From Cohnella abietis (GTDB taxonomy: Bacteria > Bacillota > Bacilli > Paenibacillales > Paenibacillaceae), in NCBI RefSeq assembly GCF_004295585.1, contig NZ_AP019400.1, positions 897,501 to 961,500 on the forward strand: a stretch of DNA of 64,000 bases, written 5' to 3'. A program made the translations under genes and the position numbers. Every line of letters begins with the position of its first letter. Position 1 is the first letter of the stretch. Under the pieces are notes generated by a model that saw only the letters and a program-made list of their open reading frames with translations, searched no databases and was not told the DNA's origin. Positions 17,066-26,329 of this stretch are shown here, one piece after another.

Positions 17066-17941
17066 CTATGTCCGCTTACGGAACTGGACAGGGGTACATC
17101 CTCGGTATCGCTTGAATAGCTCGTCTAAATATTGAATGGTGCCAAAGCCAGTTTGTTCGGCGATTAAGGTGATGGACAGATTGCTGTCACGTATAAGCGC
17201 TTCTGCTTTGCTAATTCGATAGAGGTGGATATATTCTGTAAAGGTTCTCCCAACGGTATGCTTAAATACGCGACAGAAATGATACGGACTCATGCAGGCA
17301 ATTTTTGCAGCATCGCTCACTAGCAGCCTTTCCGCGTAATGGGATTCAATATGGGAAATCACTTCCTTTAACCTCTCCGCTCGTTGTAGGGCTGACAGGT
17401 CCCGCGAATTGCTTCCGGTTGATGTTACACCATACTCACGGGACAGCTCAAGTAGTAATACGTGCAGATAGGACTTGATGGCAACCTCGTATCCCTCTTT
17501 TTTACGTGTGAATTCATGAATAATAGAGCGGATTACGGCTGTACTGGCATCATATATTGTATCTCCGGGTTTAATGAGAACTGGAAGCATCATCTTTCCC
17601 GTTAGGAGGGAACGTGAAGCTACATTCATGAAATCAGAGCTTGCCAGACGACTCCGATCGAGCAATATCGTGTAATACATAGGAGGTTTGTCGACGACAT
17701 AACCACTATGAATGACACCTTCCCCAATTAGAAAAAGATCACCTTTCGTACCAAACAATGATTTACCACCAATATGTAGCTCTATTTGACCTTCAGTAAT
17801 AAAAATGAGCTCTAAACAATCGTTATGCCAATGGGGAGAGAAAATCGTTACGCCATCGCATTCAGGCTCGAACAAATTGAACGGATATGTATCGTCTAGC
17901 ATTGACATGTATTGGTTTGAACCGGAAGCACTCATCGGCAT
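17066..17941 (-). CDS. AraC-family transcriptional regulator with cupin domain
   Basis: The 291-residue protein begins with a sugar-sensing cupin domain (FSPHWHNDCLELIFITEGQIELHIGG at about 33-60, with two metal-type His), and ends with two helix-turn-helix motifs at about 190-290: ISHIESHYAERLLVSDAAKIACMSPYHFCRVFKHTVGRTFTEYI and IALIAEQ-like ITLIAEQTGFGTIQYLDELFKRYRGCTPVQFRK. It is divergent from the GH31 gene with a 110-base gap, so it very probably activates that gene and perhaps the CBM9-like gene in response to an oligosaccharide. Confidence 0.92.
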   Translation of the reverse strand: MPMSASGSNQYMSMLDDTYPFNLFEPECDGVTIFSPHWHNDCLELIFITEGQIELHIGGKSLFGTKGDLFLIGEGVIHSGYVVDKPPMYYTILLDRSRLASSDFMNVASRSLLTGKMMLPVLIKPGDTIYDASTAVIRSIIHEFTRKKEGYEVAIKSYLHVLLLELSREYGVTSTGSNSRDLSALQRAERLKEVISHIESHYAERLLVSDAAKIACMSPYHFCRVFKHTVGRTFTEYIHLYRISKAEALIRDSNLSITLIAEQTGFGTIQYLDELFKRYRGCTPVQFRKRT

Positions 17942-18051
17942 CGCCTCTATATGCGCAAGATTGTGTAAAAATATAGCATTGTTATCCGTAGATTGTGTCT
18001 CGATTGTACCCTATGATGAAAGCAATATAAAGAGGGAAGGAATTGAGGAAC

Positions 18052-19590
18052 ATGGGGAGCCAGCAGCTACACATTCAATTGAAAGAGGGGGAAGCTTGGT
18101 GGGGTGGCGATGTTACGGATGGAATACATATGCCTTTCGGTAGAAAACCCTTTGAAAGAGACTTGACGATTGGTATATCCGGTAATCAGGCTGCTCCGCT
18201 TCTTGTTTCGAGCCATGGTCGTTATGTATGGTCCGAGCATCCCATTCGATATAGCTTCGCAAACGGTGCTCTAACTGTAGCCTGTGATGCGGGTGAAGTT
18301 GTGTTGGAGGATCGTGGGACTGATCTGCGTAGCGCATTTCTTGCATCGGCCAAGAACCATTTTCCTTCCACGGGAACACTGCCTGACGCACGCTTTTTCA
18401 CAGTGCCGCAGTACAATTTGTGGATTGAGCTTCAATACGAGCCGACACAGGATAAGACGATCGAATATGCCGAGAGTGTGCTGGCAAATGGTTTTCCACC
18501 TGGAGTCATTATGATTGATGATAATTGGATGGAGGATTACGGGGTTTGGAAGTTCCGTTCCGACCGTTTTCCCGATCCGAAAGCAATGACAGATAAGCTG
18601 CATGAGATGGGATTCCAAGTCATGCTATGGACATGTCCATTCGTCAGTCCGGATAATGCGGCGAATTTCCGGATGCTGGAGAGGGAGGGCTTTCTGCTTC
18701 AGGATGAGCATGGGGAAGTGGCCATTCGCAGATGGTGGAACGGCTATAGCGCTGTGCTGGACTGCACGAATAAGGATGCCGTTGATTGGTATTGTGGGCA
18801 GCTAGGGCAATTAATCGACGACTATGGAATTGATGGCTTTAAGCTGGACGCAGGAGACCCTGAATATTACAGAGCTTCGGACCGAAGTGCAGTGCCCCTT
18901 CATCCGAATGAGCATTGTGAGGCTTGGGCTATTGTGGGGCTTCGTTATTCCTTTAATGAGTACAGAGCCTGCTGGAAGCAAGCGGGGCAGCCATTGGTGC
19001 AGAGACTGAGGGATAAGAATCATACGTGGGATGAGAACGGATTAGCCTCGCTTATTCCGAACGGTCTGGCACAAGGACTTACAGGCTATGCTTATATTTG
19101 CCCAGATATGATTGGCGGTGGAATGCTTGGTGACGTCGAAAATAACCCGGATTTTCGCGTTGATCAAGAATTGTTTGTTCGTTATGCGCAGTGTTCGGCA
19201 TTATTTCCAATGATGCAGTTCTCAACAGCACCATGGCGTGTATTGGATCAGGAGCATCTTGAATATTGTAAGGCTACAGCTAGGCTTCACTCGGAGCTGG
19301 GAGACACCTTTCTTGAACTAGCACACCATTCATCGCAGACCGGAGAGCCAATCATGCGGCATATGGCTTACGTATTTCCGGATGGAGGCTTTGAAGAGGT
19401 AACTGATCAGTTTTTAGTTGGTGATGATATTCTTGTTGCTCCTGTTATTATGAAGGGAACGCGTAGCCGTACAATCTCTTTCCCTGGTGCGGAATGGCAG
19501 GGAGACGATGGGAGCATTGTAGCCGGACCTTGCACACGCAGCGTCGAAGCTCCACTTTCCCGCCTTCCATGGTATCGCCGGAGAGAGTAG
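18052..19590 (+). CDS. Glycoside hydrolase family 31 (alpha-glucosidase/alpha-xylosidase type)
   Basis: The 512-residue protein lacks a signal peptide. It has the GH31 (alpha/beta)8 barrel: MIDDNWMEDYGVWKF near 155, MLWTCPFVSPD near 190, and DGFKLDAGDP near 260, where the first Asp of LDAGD is the expected nucleophile; CPDMIGGG near 355 is also typical. The C-terminal FLVGDDILVAPVI matches the following beta-sandwich. It is shorter than full-length GH31 enzymes and resembles the bacterial YicI/SQase-like small branch. ATG 18052 is preferred over TTG 18043 because AAGGA lies at proper spacing. Specific substrate is unknown. Confidence 0.88.
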   Translation: MGSQQLHIQLKEGEAWWGGDVTDGIHMPFGRKPFERDLTIGISGNQAAPLLVSSHGRYVWSEHPIRYSFANGALTVACDAGEVVLEDRGTDLRSAFLASAKNHFPSTGTLPDARFFTVPQYNLWIELQYEPTQDKTIEYAESVLANGFPPGVIMIDDNWMEDYGVWKFRSDRFPDPKAMTDKLHEMGFQVMLWTCPFVSPDNAANFRMLEREGFLLQDEHGEVAIRRWWNGYSAVLDCTNKDAVDWYCGQLGQLIDDYGIDGFKLDAGDPEYYRASDRSAVPLHPNEHCEAWAIVGLRYSFNEYRACWKQAGQPLVQRLRDKNHTWDENGLASLIPNGLAQGLTGYAYICPDMIGGGMLGDVENNPDFRVDQELFVRYAQCSALFPMMQFSTAPWRVLDQEHLEYCKATARLHSELGDTFLELAHHSSQTGEPIMRHMAYVFPDGGFEEVTDQFLVGDDILVAPVIMKGTRSRTISFPGAEWQGDDGSIVAGPCTRSVEAPLSRLPWYRRRE

Positions 19591-19642
19591 CAAGTGGTGG
19601 GTTTCTGAGCAGATTTACGCCTCAACTAGTCGTTGCATCGGA

Positions 19643-19669
19643 GAGCATCACATTGTGATGCTCTTTTTT
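19643..19669 (+). terminator. Rho-independent terminator after GH31
   Basis: GAGCATCACA and TGTGATGCTC form a perfect near-loopless palindrome followed by six T. Confidence 0.82.
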
Positions 19670-19789
19670 GATATTATTCGTCGCTTATCTGCTCATTTTC
19701 CACACGAGTTTAACCTATAGGTCGAAATTGAATTTATGTGTATGTAAGAGGAGGTGGAGGATTGTTATAGTCTGATTGGGTGATGAACA

Positions 19790-20119
19790 TTGAGCTTTGA
19801 TTATTCTATAATTGGTTATCGAATTAAGAAAGCTAGGGAAGACAAAGGGATTACGCAAGAAACTCTAGCTGAGTCTATGGACGTGTCCAATGCTTATATA
19901 AGCAAGATTGAAAGAGGCCGAACACCAGTTAATCTCGATAATTTGGATAAAATATGTACCGTTCTCGAGACGACTACGGATTATATTTTGCGTGGAACGA
20001 GTACGACTAACGATGAATATATGCGGAATGAAATTATAGATATGCTGGAAGGCTGCTCACCGGAAAAAATTAAGCTGATCGCAAATGTGATTAAGCCGAT
20101 TATTGATTATAAAGGGTAA
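19790..20119 (+). CDS. XRE-family transcriptional regulator
   Basis: The 109-residue protein is almost entirely a Cro/C1 HTH (residues 8-65: YRIKKAREDKGITQETLAESMDVSNAYISKIERGRTPVNLDNLDKICTVLE) with a short helical tail (EKIKLIANVIKPII). TTG 19790 is the start with GGGTGA upstream. This type is common near Paenibacillus/Clostridia housekeeping and stress loci. It is followed after 27 bases by the next gene on the same strand. Confidence 0.85.
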   Translation: MSFDYSIIGYRIKKAREDKGITQETLAESMDVSNAYISKIERGRTPVNLDNLDKICTVLETTTDYILRGTSTTNDEYMRNEIIDMLEGCSPEKIKLIANVIKPIIDYKG

Positions 20120-20146
20120 TGTCGTGATAGAAGGAGGCTGCTATTT

Positions 20147-20437
20147 TTGGCTTTGGATCTGGAATTAGCTGAGATATTCATCCAGAACAAGCTGCAGGCA
20201 ATTGAAATGTCACACCTTTATGTTCGTACTCAGAGCAAGAGTCTAGTTATTTTCTCAATGGAACAGGATGAAGAGGCTATAAGGGCTATTCTGACCCAGT
20301 TTAGTGGAGATGAATTTCTTCTAAGCATTGCTGACCCTCGAGGGGAGTGGCAGTTGATTCCGCACACTGGAACATTGACCGAAATGGTAGAAGTGTTGAC
20401 CGATGAGCTGACTTTTGCTTTGGCTAGATGGCCCTGA
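20147..20437 (+). CDS. Small hypothetical protein co-transcribed with XRE regulator
   Basis: The 96-residue protein starts at TTG 20147, with AAGGAGGC as a strong ribosome binding site. It looks like a compact alpha/beta fold (LYVRTQSKSLVIFSMEQDEEAIRAILTQF...DPRGEWQLIPHTG), without membrane segments or known motifs. The 27-base gap to the XRE gene suggests a two-gene operon. No function is assigned. Confidence 0.68.
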   Translation: MALDLELAEIFIQNKLQAIEMSHLYVRTQSKSLVIFSMEQDEEAIRAILTQFSGDEFLLSIADPRGEWQLIPHTGTLTEMVEVLTDELTFALARWP

Positions 20438-20456
20438 TTAATAGATATTAAAGCAA

Positions 20457-20505
20457 ATGCCGCGCTAACCTCCCCCGTGAAGGGAAGATTAGCGCGGCAT
20501 TTCTG
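20457..20505. terminator. Bidirectional terminator hairpin between convergent genes
   Basis: ATGCCGCGCTAA and TTAGCGCGGCAT form a 12-bp perfect stem with a 20-nt loop between the convergent 20147 and 20534 genes, with TTTC beyond one arm. Confidence 0.75.
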
Positions 20506-20533
20506 TTTATGCTGAGTGCACTTATTACGATGC

Positions 20534-21370
20534 TCAAAGCGTTAAAGCACTTAAACGTTCTGACAACGCCTGAGTTATGGTTCCTGGTTTACCGCTCCCA
20601 ATGACTGTGTCGTCATGATATCGGACGACAGGCATAACCTCCAAAGTCGTACTCGTCAGGAAAGCCTCATCCGCATTGCGAAGCTCCTCAGGAGTAAACG
20701 GCTGCTCGTGAAAGGGGATATCGAGCTCTTGGGCAATTCTTTTGACAGCTATCCGTGTAATCCCTGCCAAAATTTGATTGGTGAGTGGTGCGGTGCGGAT
20801 AGCTCCTTTCTCAACAATGTAGATATTGGAGCTGGAGCCTTCGGTAACATATCCGTCCCGCACAAGAACGGCTTCTAAACAATCATTATCTGCTGCTACT
20901 TGTTTAGCCAAAATGTTCGGGAGCAGATTTAGAGATTTAATATGACAATTCAACCAGCGTTCATCAGGGTGCATCCATACCGCTGCACCGTTCTCCTTCA
21001 ATTCGACTGGAGTGGCACGAGAAGGCTTGGCTGTCATTGAAATAGAAACAGGACAATTAGGAAAAGTATGATTTCTAGGGGCGATGCCCCTGGTCACCTG
21101 TAAATAAATATCGAGATCAGCAAGACCGCTTCTATCTATTAGTTGATGAATGATGGTCTGGAAGAACGCCCTGTCTGAATCCAACTGAAGTCGGATTGCC
21201 TCTGCGCTGCGATACAATCTGTCCAAATGCTCATCAAGCATAAAGGGCTTCCCGCCATATATTCTAATAACCTCATATACTCCATCTCCGAATTGATGTC
21301 CTCTTTCCTCAATAGGGAGAGCTGGCTCATCCAATGCTAGAAAAACACCATTTAAGTAGGCAATGCTCAT
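20534..21370 (-). CDS. dat: D-amino-acid transaminase
   Basis: The 278-residue class IV aminotransferase has the length of bacillar D-amino acid transaminase. The PLP Lys is in HIKSLNLLPN (Lys145), an almost invariant D-AAT signature; RGIAPRNHTFP (about 94-104) supplies the Arg/His carboxylate trap, and GDGVYEV the active-site Tyr. EGSSSNIYIV and TSTTLEVMPV complete the fold. It interconverts D-alanine and D-glutamate with their keto acids, feeding peptidoglycan synthesis. ATG 21370 follows GGAAGGAGGG. No cell-wall gene is adjacent. Confidence 0.92.
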   Translation of the reverse strand: MSIAYLNGVFLALDEPALPIEERGHQFGDGVYEVIRIYGGKPFMLDEHLDRLYRSAEAIRLQLDSDRAFFQTIIHQLIDRSGLADLDIYLQVTRGIAPRNHTFPNCPVSISMTAKPSRATPVELKENGAAVWMHPDERWLNCHIKSLNLLPNILAKQVAADNDCLEAVLVRDGYVTEGSSSNIYIVEKGAIRTAPLTNQILAGITRIAVKRIAQELDIPFHEQPFTPEELRNADEAFLTSTTLEVMPVVRYHDDTVIGSGKPGTITQALSERLSALTL

Positions 21371-21524
21371 GTGATTACCCTCCTTCCGTTTGCTAGTTCC
21401 AAACTAACCCATTAAGCTGCATTCGTCCAATCAAACAATTATATGTCGGCTATAACAAGAATTTTACCGAATTTTGTATTCATAGGTTGACTCGTTAAAT
21501 AGTTCAATACTAGCGTCCTGCTGG

Positions 21525-21809
21525 CTAGTTTGGAGTTACAGATATCTCAGCTTCTATATCGAGGTCTATATCAAGATCTAACTCCGCTTCTAATTCCAAT
21601 TCTAACTCGGCATCTATATCCGCATCTAGCTCCGCTTCTATGTCATCATAAGCTTCTATTTCGTTCCTCAGCTTGTCGTTTTCCTCTTTGATCGTTTTCA
21701 ATTCCTTTTGTATTTGATCCAAGTCCTCTGAAGAATTATTGCCGGTTGAACAGCCGGAGAGAATAAGTGCCGTGAGAAGTAGAGTTGTGCAGAGTTTAAT
21801 GATTGTCAT
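21525..21809 (-). CDS. Small lipoprotein with coiled coil and alternating acidic/hydrophobic tail
   Basis: The 94-residue protein has a lipoprotein signal: TIIKLCTTLLLTALILSGCSTG with lipobox LSGC. After a short linker, DLDQIQKELKTIKEENDKLRNEIE is a heptad coiled coil. The C-terminal 40 residues alternate acidic and small/aliphatic residues (AELDADIDAELELELEAELDLDIDLDIEAE), an extreme composition without basic residues. ATG 21809 with GAGGTG upstream is chosen over TTG 21821. It should be anchored outside the membrane; the tail might bind metal ions. The family is unknown. Confidence 0.7.
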   Translation of the reverse strand: MTIIKLCTTLLLTALILSGCSTGNNSSEDLDQIQKELKTIKEENDKLRNEIEAYDDIEAELDADIDAELELELEAELDLDIDLDIEAEISVTPN

Positions 21810-21955
21810 TGCGCACCTCAATTAGTATTTTTTTCCTAGTAGTATAACACTTCTAGATGACAGATTACGACACATACTTTTTTGGAGGATTAGGTTGGGT
21901 CTGTTGTTTTTAATAATAAATATGCTTTTCACATCATTCTCTCATTTTCGCTCGC

Positions 21956-21991
21956 TATAATTAGCGTAGACCTGTAATGATTATCATTCTC
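21956..21991 (+). promoter_or_regulatory. Promoter -10 with overlapping Fur box (iron operon 1)
   Basis: TATAAT (21956-21961) is a perfect -10. The 19 bases at 21973-21991 match the Fur consensus GATAATGATTATCATTATC at 16 positions, placed at the expected transcription start, ideal for iron-dependent repression. It lies 50 bases before the winged-helix gene at 22044. Confidence 0.75.
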
Positions 21992-22043
21992 ATCATGCAA
22001 CAATCAATGATTGTGTGACTAATGAGCGGAAGGTGGTGCGGTT

Positions 22044-22436
22044 ATGGAACTGCGATCCATGCATGTGATTAGGCATAACCTTCGCAAACGTAATCCAAGG
22101 TGGAAGCATAGATCACTCCGAATGAAGTATTTAATTCTGGAGCTGTTAGGTGAGACAGAAAGCTTAACCGTACTAGAACTCACAGAGCTTCTGCCCAATA
22201 ACTCCTTGTCCGTACGAAAAGTTATCCATGGCTTAATGATAAGTGGCTTAGTTGAAAGAGCTGAGGAAGATAGTGATCTGCTCGTCATAACGCTGTCTGG
22301 AGCCCGAGTGTTGAGGGCAGCGCTCAAAGAAAGGCGCGAGTGGCTGAAATGTAATCCAGATGTAGGTTCGAGTCACGGGCTAGCATTGTTAACTCAGTTT
22401 AATTCTAATGGCACTAAGGAAAGGACATTCGTATGA
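22044..22436 (+). CDS. Winged-helix DNA-binding protein, first gene of Fur-box operon
   Basis: The 130-residue protein has a basic N-terminus and a winged helix at about 28-95: MKYLILELLGETESLTVLELTELLPNNSLSVRKVIHGLMISGLVERAEEDSDLLVITLSGARVL, the layout of MarR/PadR-like regulators. ATG 22044 follows AGGTGGTG. Its stop overlaps the next start (ATGA), so it is coupled to the phosphoesterase. It may be a local regulator of the iron operon; the ligand is unknown. Confidence 0.72.
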   Translation: MELRSMHVIRHNLRKRNPRWKHRSLRMKYLILELLGETESLTVLELTELLPNNSLSVRKVIHGLMISGLVERAEEDSDLLVITLSGARVLRAALKERREWLKCNPDVGSSHGLALLTQFNSNGTKERTFV

Positions 22437-23992
22437 AAAAAGCTTCATCCTTTGAAATCGTGGCGGCAAGATGCTGGAATTTGCTCAACGAAGGTAAGCC
22501 GTTCACACCGATCTTCGTTGTTGGAACGTTTGCCCTTTTCCGGCTCGATCAATGGACGAACGGTGATTTCTGGCTAGCGGCGGGCTTAAGCCTGTTGCTG
22601 CTGCTGCCGTTGTTCGCTATCTATTATTATTTTGATTTTCCATTGTTACTGCGAAACTACTTATGGTTGCCGGTTGTAGCAGCTTTGCTCGTATGGGAGC
22701 CTCCGCATAATCTATCTCTTTATGCGACTGCCATTGGTTTATATTTCTTCTTTACCGTTTTCTTCTGGGGAACCCTGTATTATCGATTGCGAATTGGCAC
22801 AACCTTGTGGAACTTTAAGCGGTTCTGGAAGCTTGTGCTCAAGAACAGTGATTCGACAAGCGGCAATGCACAGGAACAGCTACCGAAGCTGCTGTTGCTG
22901 CTGTTTCTATGGAATCATCTTTACATAGGCATCGATTTAACTGGTGAAGGGTATTTGTCGTCCACTCATTTCTCGGAAGCTGTCGTCCCTCTATATTTGT
23001 TCATTGGTTGTATTCTGCTGTTTGCCTGGATTCTCCATGCTAATTTGTTTGATTGGAAGCCGAAGGAAACAGCACCATTGACGGAAAGTCCGGATGCTAC
23101 AGGCAAAGCGGTCAATGAGAAGGTCATTGTCATTGTGGTAGATGGGATGCGTAAAGAGCGGTTTGAAGAGGCTGATGCCCCATTCTTAAAGAAGCTTAGG
23201 GCAGAAGGAACGGAATATACACAGATGGAAACGGTTTATCCTGCTCGGACGGTCGTATGCTTCTCATCCATGTTCACCGGAGCTTATCCGAAGGAGCATG
23301 GAATCCGCTCGAATATGGTATGGAGGCTTGGCATTAGAGTTGAGAGCATCTTTGATTCGCTGCGCAAGGTGAATAAGAAAGGAAGACTGCTCGGTATTGC
23401 CCACCTGATCGACTCAATGGGCGACGATGTGGAGAGCGTGACCGCAGTCATGCACAATGATCGAGCTGACCGCAATATTATTGAGCGTGCCAAGAAAATC
23501 ATGGCCGAGCAGGATCCTGATCTGCTTGTTGTTCAGCTAATCGGGGTCGATCAAACCGGTCATAGTAGAGGTGTGCTGTACGACGAATATTTACAAAAGA
23601 TTGCAGAGGCCGATAGGCTGATCGAGGAATATGTAGGCTGGCTGAATGAACAGGGGATGATGCGTAATACGACGCTAATCCTATGTGCGGATCATGGGCA
23701 AGCCGATGGGATCGGGGGGCATGGACATCTAGATGAAGGGGAGAGATTCGTACCTTTTTTCCTTAATGGACCAACCATTAAGCAAGGCCACCGGGTAGAC
23801 GAAAGACATTCTTTAATTTCAATGGCTCCTACACTTTCTTTCTTGCTGGGTGCACCTTACCCGAATGGAAGTCGTGGACGGGTTTTATCAGATGCATTCA
23901 AGCCGCAATCGAAATCGGGGAGCGGGGGAAAGGAGACAAGTAATGAAAGTAAAGGAACACAAGAAATTAGTCGTATTCATTCCAGCGCATAA
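22433..23992 (+). CDS. Membrane-anchored alkaline-phosphatase-superfamily phosphoesterase (NPP-like)
   Basis: Residues about 25-205 carry five to six membrane segments. Residues about 225-490 form an AP-superfamily domain: VIVIVVDGMRKERF gives the first metal Asp, YPARTVVCFSSMFTGAYPKEHGI the Thr nucleophile region, GVDQTGHSRG a metal Asp/His pair, and CADHGQADGIGGHGH the last ligands. This matches nucleotide pyrophosphatase/phosphodiesterase or phosphoethanolamine/phosphoglycerol transferase-like enzymes acting at the outer membrane face. Its 3' end overlaps the GT2 gene by 50 bases. It likely modifies lipids or polymers at the surface. Confidence 0.82.
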   Translation: MKKASSFEIVAARCWNLLNEGKPFTPIFVVGTFALFRLDQWTNGDFWLAAGLSLLLLLPLFAIYYYFDFPLLLRNYLWLPVVAALLVWEPPHNLSLYATAIGLYFFFTVFFWGTLYYRLRIGTTLWNFKRFWKLVLKNSDSTSGNAQEQLPKLLLLLFLWNHLYIGIDLTGEGYLSSTHFSEAVVPLYLFIGCILLFAWILHANLFDWKPKETAPLTESPDATGKAVNEKVIVIVVDGMRKERFEEADAPFLKKLRAEGTEYTQMETVYPARTVVCFSSMFTGAYPKEHGIRSNMVWRLGIRVESIFDSLRKVNKKGRLLGIAHLIDSMGDDVESVTAVMHNDRADRNIIERAKKIMAEQDPDLLVVQLIGVDQTGHSRGVLYDEYLQKIAEADRLIEEYVGWLNEQGMMRNTTLILCADHGQADGIGGHGHLDEGERFVPFFLNGPTIKQGHRVDERHSLISMAPTLSFLLGAPYPNGSRGRVLSDAFKPQSKSGSGGKETSNESKGTQEISRIHSSA

Positions 23993-24701
23993 CGAGGAAG
24001 GCGACATCGGTGAGGTCATCTCCCGTATTCCTCGAAATTTTCACCCGGATTATAAAGTAGAGGTCGTTGTTATCGATGACGGGTCTTCGGATCAGACGGT
24101 AACTGTAGCTAAGCAGGCGGGAGCCGATCGTATTATCTCCTTCAAGGAGAATAGGGGGCTGGGAGCAGCAGTTAGAGAGGGGTTAGCTCAATGCTGTCTA
24201 ATGGATGCGGATATTGGACTGATGATCGATGCAGACAATGAGTATCCCCCGGAGCAAATTCCTGAGGTCGTCGCTCCTATCATGGAGGGAAGTGCTGACT
24301 ACACCTTTGGCTCAAGGTTCAAAGGCCGGATTAAGGGGATGAAGCTTCACCGGAGATTAGGGAATTATGCGTTTACGCTGCTGCAGTCATTATTGTTGAG
24401 AAAGTGGATTACGGATGGGCAATCGGGTATGCGTGGTTTTTCCCGGGAGGCAATGGAAAAGGCAGACATTATTCATGATTACAACTATGCGCAGGTAATA
24501 ACCTTAAATTTGTTGAGACAAGGCTTTCGGCTGCAAGAGGTTCCTATTCATTACCAGGTAAGGACGAAAGGGCAGTCTTTTATTCGATTTCATAAGTACG
24601 TGATCTCTGTTTTGCCAGCCATCTACAAGGAAATGAGACGGCCTGTTAAACGAGTGCCAGCACCTGAAATAAGAAGGAAAGTGCAAGAGAATCTGATGTA
24701 A
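23943..24701 (+). CDS. GT2 glycosyltransferase (dolichyl/undecaprenyl-phosphate mannosyl- or glucosyltransferase type)
   Basis: The 252-residue protein is a GT-A fold: VVFIPAHNEEGDIGEVI, VVVIDDGSSDQTVTVAKQAGA, a DAD metal motif in MIDADNEYPPEQ, and SGMRGFSREAM acceptor region. This is the pattern of polyprenyl-phosphate sugar synthases that load a sugar on a lipid carrier. ATG 23943 with AAGGAGA upstream is chosen over the longer frame from 23850, and overlaps the preceding gene. The neighbour at 24743 looks like the GT-C enzyme that would use the lipid-linked sugar. Confidence 0.88.
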   Translation: MKVKEHKKLVVFIPAHNEEGDIGEVISRIPRNFHPDYKVEVVVIDDGSSDQTVTVAKQAGADRIISFKENRGLGAAVREGLAQCCLMDADIGLMIDADNEYPPEQIPEVVAPIMEGSADYTFGSRFKGRIKGMKLHRRLGNYAFTLLQSLLLRKWITDGQSGMRGFSREAMEKADIIHDYNYAQVITLNLLRQGFRLQEVPIHYQVRTKGQSFIRFHKYVISVLPAIYKEMRRPVKRVPAPEIRRKVQENLM

Positions 24702-24742
24702 GGAGTTGTAAGAGATGCTTAGCTTAGCGGGAGGGGCAAGGA

Positions 24743-26290
24743 ATGTCTCATCGATTCGTTCGGGGTATCATGTTATTCGCTGCCGTAGCCGTCCTCATTG
24801 GATTGTTTCTAGCGAATTTGACGTTGGCCAGTCCGTTCGTACGTTCATGGGATGAGGTTGACTTCGTATTCGCGCTGGACCGTTACGATTTACTTGCTAT
24901 GCAGCCCCATTTTCCCGGATATCCGTATTTTATTGCTGGGGCGACAATCCTTCATCAATGGATTTCAGATCCGGTAAAAGCATTAATTACATTAAATGCA
25001 TTACTTGCACTAAGCTCGGCTATCCCCATTGCTTTGTTGGCTAAGAGATATATGAGGCTCCAGACTGCAGCTTGGGCTTCTGTATGGATACTCACGATGC
25101 CTTATTTATGGCTCATGGGCTCAAGGCCGATGTCTGAATGCGCCGGAATAGCTGTGCTGTGGTGGTTTCTGTGGAGTGTAAGGGAGGCAGCAGAGAAACC
25201 GCGTTCGACCTGGCGTCATGCCGTCGCTTTGCTGTTATTTAGTCTACTAATGGGGATTCGGCTATCGTTCTTCCCATTCGGTATAGGTCTAGTATTACTC
25301 TGGCTACATCAATATAGAAGCTTCGCTGGTTATAGGGCACGAATTGCCCGGTTAATTCTCTCGATTGTCTCCGCGATAGGTGCTCAGTTGATCTGGGTGT
25401 CAGGACTTGTCATGTCTGAAGGGACATTAGGCGGCTTCTGGAAGCTGTCGAATGCCTTCGTTGCGGGCCACTTCTCGGAGTGGGGAGGGGGTATTACTGC
25501 GGCTGAAATGTCCCTCCCAGCAAGAATAGTTAAGCTTATTGCAAGCAATCTCATTACGGATGTGCTGCTTAGCCGTTCTATTGTTATCGGAGCTTTCTGT
25601 TTTGTGCTGCTCTTATTGATTGTTTGGGGATTAGGTTTGCTGCGAGAAAAAAAACCGGAAAGTGGCGCGGAACTAAGGTACGGCCTATGGCTCGGCATTT
25701 GTGTTGCAGCTTATGTGTTGTGGGCGCTACTTGGTCAGAATATTGAGAAGCCACGTCATATCGCACCGATTGCAGGGCCATTAATGTTAGCGTTCTATAT
25801 TCTGGCTATTAGAACATCCCAATCTTTGACCCAATCGGTAACAGCTACCCGAAGTAAATACTTGTTCATTGCTGTTGGTAGGGGAATTTGCTTTACATTG
25901 GCGGCGGTCGTAATCTCTCAAATCGTGCATGGGGCAAATTTACTTAAAATGCAGGCTAATGAGAAACCAGCAGTTTACCAGATGCATGAGTATATGGATG
26001 AACTGAAGCAGCCGCTCATTGTATACACCTGGGAAGAAACCCGCGTGCTTCAGTACTTGCATGCCGATTACGAGCACCGCAGAATTCTGACCTTTAATTA
26101 TTTCAATGCGCTAGCAGATGCTAATCCCGAACGTAAAGTGCTTCTTACTGATCATGTGCTGGAGGGCTTCTACCTTCAGAATGCCAGCATTCGAGACTAT
26201 GTTGATCCCATCGCACAATTTAGCTCGAGCTCTTTATTTGACCCGGTATACTCCCAAATCACATTGTACGAATGGAAAAAGCACAATTAG
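24743..26290 (+). CDS. Polytopic GT-C-type glycosyltransferase (PMT/ArnT-like)
   Basis: The 515-residue protein has about ten membrane segments. RSWDEVDFVFAL near residue 35 gives the acidic Asp-Glu pair in the first outer loop that GT-C enzymes use for catalysis, and HFPGYPYFIAGA follows as in mannosyltransferase-like proteins. It would move a sugar from a polyprenyl phosphate to an extracellular acceptor. ATG 24743 follows GGGAGGGGCAAGGA. It lies next to the GT2 gene that probably makes its donor and before two secreted proteins that may be its acceptors. Confidence 0.8.
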   Translation: MSHRFVRGIMLFAAVAVLIGLFLANLTLASPFVRSWDEVDFVFALDRYDLLAMQPHFPGYPYFIAGATILHQWISDPVKALITLNALLALSSAIPIALLAKRYMRLQTAAWASVWILTMPYLWLMGSRPMSECAGIAVLWWFLWSVREAAEKPRSTWRHAVALLLFSLLMGIRLSFFPFGIGLVLLWLHQYRSFAGYRARIARLILSIVSAIGAQLIWVSGLVMSEGTLGGFWKLSNAFVAGHFSEWGGGITAAEMSLPARIVKLIASNLITDVLLSRSIVIGAFCFVLLLLIVWGLGLLREKKPESGAELRYGLWLGICVAAYVLWALLGQNIEKPRHIAPIAGPLMLAFYILAIRTSQSLTQSVTATRSKYLFIAVGRGICFTLAAVVISQIVHGANLLKMQANEKPAVYQMHEYMDELKQPLIVYTWEETRVLQYLHADYEHRRILTFNYFNALADANPERKVLLTDHVLEGFYLQNASIRDYVDPIAQFSSSSLFDPVYSQITLYEWKKHN

Positions 26291-26329
26291 ATTTCAAGAT
26301 AAGCTACATAGGCAAGGGAGAGTGTTCAA

